Shown: one piece after another, positions 62,503 to 64,000 of the stretch | Layout of the letters: every line of letters starts with the position of its first letter | Position numbering within the stretch: position 1 is the stretch's first letter | NCBI RefSeq assembly: GCF_019455445.1 | Contig: NZ_JAHWUS010000001.1 | Coordinates: 744,001-808,000, forward strand | Direction of reading: 5' to 3' | DNA length: 64,000 bases | Source: Pseudaquidulcibacter saccharophilus | GTDB lineage: Bacteria; Pseudomonadota; Alphaproteobacteria; Caulobacterales; Aquidulcibacteraceae | The notes under the pieces: model-generated | What the model was told of the DNA's origin: nothing | Seen by the model: the letters and a program-made list of their open reading frames with translations, nothing else | The model's database searches: none | Translations under genes and position numbers: made by a program

Positions 62503-64000
62503 ATGTCAAAAAAAATCATTCTTGCGGCGGCTATATCGTCTGCGGCGTTCATTGCTGGCTATGCATATGCTGATGAAGATACAAAAACTGTTGTCGTATT
62601 TGGAACGCGTGCAGCGGAAAGAAATTCTATCGAGCAACAGAAGAATTCAAAAAATCTTGTAAATATTATTACCGCTAATGATGCGGGCAAACTTCCTGAT
62701 CAAAACGTAGCCGAGGCTGTGCAACGCGCACCAGGCGTCACAATGGATGACGACCAAGGCGAGGGGCGTTATGTTGTAATTCGTGGCCTTGACCCATCTA
62801 TGGCTGCGGTGCGGGTAAATGGCCAAGAGGCCGCGGCACCAGAAACCGATACACGCTCGGTTAAACTTGATACAGTCCCTGCTGGCTTGGTTGGTTCTGT
62901 TGAAATTATTAAAAACCAAAGCGCAGAGTATGATGCCAATGCCATTGCCGGAGTGGTGAATATCAAAACAATTTCTGCTTTTGATAAGAAAAAGCCGTTC
63001 ATTGCAGGTCGTGTGAGTGGAACTTATATCGACTTGAATAAAAAGAATGCTTATGACGCTGACTTCTCTGGCGCAAAAAGATTTGGCGCAAATGGTGAAT
63101 TTGGGGTTGCTTTTGCATTGAACGCTTCACGTCGCCCGCAAGCATCAGAAAACCTTCAAGGTACTGAAAGCTGGTCTGATACTGGTATTCCAAATGATTG
63201 GCGTCTTCGTTCATATTATGTAATTCGTAATCGCCAAGGTGCGGCATTAAACCTTGATTATCGTCCGAATGACAATATTCAACTTTATGCCAAGACACTT
63301 TATTCACACTTTACAGATCTTGAACAACGCCAGCAATTTCGTGTGAACCTTGATGGTGCAACTTTAACATCACTAGGTAATGATACTTATTCATTTACCG
63401 CAGCAAAAGCGGCAACGCGCGACATGAAATATCGTGATGAGGATGAAAAAATCCTAACTGCGAATATTGGCGGTAAATATTTCATGGGGCAAAACAAACT
63501 TGAAGTTGATTTCACAAATTCAAGCGCCAAAAAGAATGATGACCCGCGTTATAATTTTTTGTACACAAGTGGCAAGAAAAACCTTACTGGCACGCTTGAT
63601 CTAAACGATACGCTTTTCACCGTTACGCCAGCGGCAATATATTATGACGCTTCACAATATACATCGAAAGATTCAAAATCTAAGGCCGCTATTTTAGAAG
63701 CCGATCATTACCAAGAAGATTTGAACCAATTCAAGGCAGATTATACAATGCCAACTGAATTGTTTGGCAATACAGAGTTTAAGTTTGGTGTGAAATATAC
63801 TGATCGCCATAAACAAAGTGCAATTGATTACCGCGCATATAGCGTGAGCGGATTGGTGCTTTCAAACTTTACAACCGGAATTGTTGACCCAATGTATGGC
63901 TCTAAATATGCGTTTGGGCCGGGCGTTGATTTCCAAAAATCACTTGATTATGCGCGTGCAAATAACCTTCTGGTTCTTGATAGTGCTGCATCGGCCGCAT
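62503..64000 (+). CDS. TonB-dependent outer-membrane receptor, 3'-truncated by window edge
   Basis: It imports a siderophore, vitamin B12, a glycan or a similar ligand through the outer membrane using TonB energy. About 499 residues are visible. They comprise a signal peptide (KKIILAAAISSAAFIAGYAYA), a plug domain (KLPDQNVAEAVQRAPGVTMD, GRYVVIRGLDPSMAAVRVNGQ, VEIIKNQSAEYDANAIAGVVNIKT) and the beginning of the beta barrel. The reading frame is open to the window end. The plug motif VVIRGL-(D/N) is typical of the large CirA/FecA-like receptors of Caulobacter-type bacteria. The ligand cannot be told. It is separated from the cyd operon by 99 bases with an inverted repeat. Confidence 0.9.
   Translation, partial: MSKKIILAAAISSAAFIAGYAYADEDTKTVVVFGTRAAERNSIEQQKNSKNLVNIITANDAGKLPDQNVAEAVQRAPGVTMDDDQGEGRYVVIRGLDPSMAAVRVNGQEAAAPETDTRSVKLDTVPAGLVGSVEIIKNQSAEYDANAIAGVVNIKTISAFDKKKPFIAGRVSGTYIDLNKKNAYDADFSGAKRFGANGEFGVAFALNASRRPQASENLQGTESWSDTGIPNDWRLRSYYVIRNRQGAALNLDYRPNDNIQLYAKTLYSHFTDLEQRQQFRVNLDGATLTSLGNDTYSFTAAKAATRDMKYRDEDEKILTANIGGKYFMGQNKLEVDFTNSSAKKNDDPRYNFLYTSGKKNLTGTLDLNDTLFTVTPAAIYYDASQYTSKDSKSKAAILEADHYQEDLNQFKADYTMPTELFGNTEFKFGVKYTDRHKQSAIDYRAYSVSGLVLSNFTTGIVDPMYGSKYAFGPGVDFQKSLDYARANNLLVLDSAASAA

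Noticed and set aside
1-64000. CRISPR arrays, tRNA/rRNA genes, insertion sequences, attachment sites or a replication origin
   Set aside because: I saw no regularly spaced repeats, no transposase or integrase frame, no tRNA cloverleaf with a CCA-adjacent terminus and no DnaA-box cluster. This is a by-eye scan; tRNAscan-type and IS searches were not run.

Overview
The window looks like a chromosomal segment of an AT-rich (about 40 % G+C by eye, not computed) Gram-negative alphaproteobacterium. The evidence is the truB-rpsO-pnp order, a trpF-trpB-trpA-accD cluster whose AccD lacks zinc-ribbon cysteines, long PstC/PstA permeases in a phoR-pstCAB-phoU-phoB operon, an NDUFA9-like protein, an ECF sigma factor with an NrsF-type anti-sigma protein, and an outer-membrane TonB-dependent receptor. 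Gene density is high. Several convergent pairs abut or share their stop codons. I see no insertion sequence, integrase, CRISPR array, rRNA or tRNA.

Layout. 1-3.4 kb: translation and RNA turnover (truB, rpsO, pnp with a hairpin-rich leader). 3.4-10.5 kb: two secreted TonB-C-like proteins, metK, a Pif1-type helicase, cysK and a lipoprotein hydrolase. 10.5-14.1 kb: an overlapping panB-panC-coaBC-coaX operon that makes pantothenate and carries it towards CoA. 14.2-19.2 kb: envelope and transport genes, including a serine hydrolase next to a divergent small protein that resembles its usual N-terminal domain. 19.2-26.1 kb: the Pho/Pst operon with a triple Pho box before pstC but no pstS. 26.3-29 kb: an LPS-type glycosyltransferase, a predicted small RNA, a palindrome, a YitT-family membrane protein and a LuxI-type acyl-homoserine-lactone synthase with no luxR in view. 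29-42 kb: lpdA, an NDUFA9-like protein, regulators, an aminotransferase/MarR pair with twin operators, a CpcT-like/RusA-like coupled pair, an MprF-type lysyltransferase, a sodium:solute symporter and an orphan TadG-like von Willebrand protein. 42.2-45.8 kb: trpF-trpB-trpA-accD.

45.8-49.8 kb is the most interesting part. It is a bufferin-type RiPP locus on the minus strand (precursor, DoxX, second precursor, DUF692 multinuclear iron oxygenase, DUF2063 partner), opposed by an ECF sigma factor and NrsF-like anti-sigma gene on the plus strand. The two divergent promoters carry near-identical TGTAAC / CGTA elements, so the sigma factor probably drives both arms in response to metal or thiol stress.

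49.8-64 kb: a low-affinity iron permease-like protein, a LysR/YeiH pair, ilvD, a TetR/epimerase divergent pair with twin operators, DUF2867 and DUF4424 proteins, a UbiH/UbiM-type hydroxylase, a cytochrome bd operon (cydP, cydA, cydB, cydX, YbgE-like) behind a perfect 20-bp palindrome, and the start of a TonB-dependent receptor cut by the window end.
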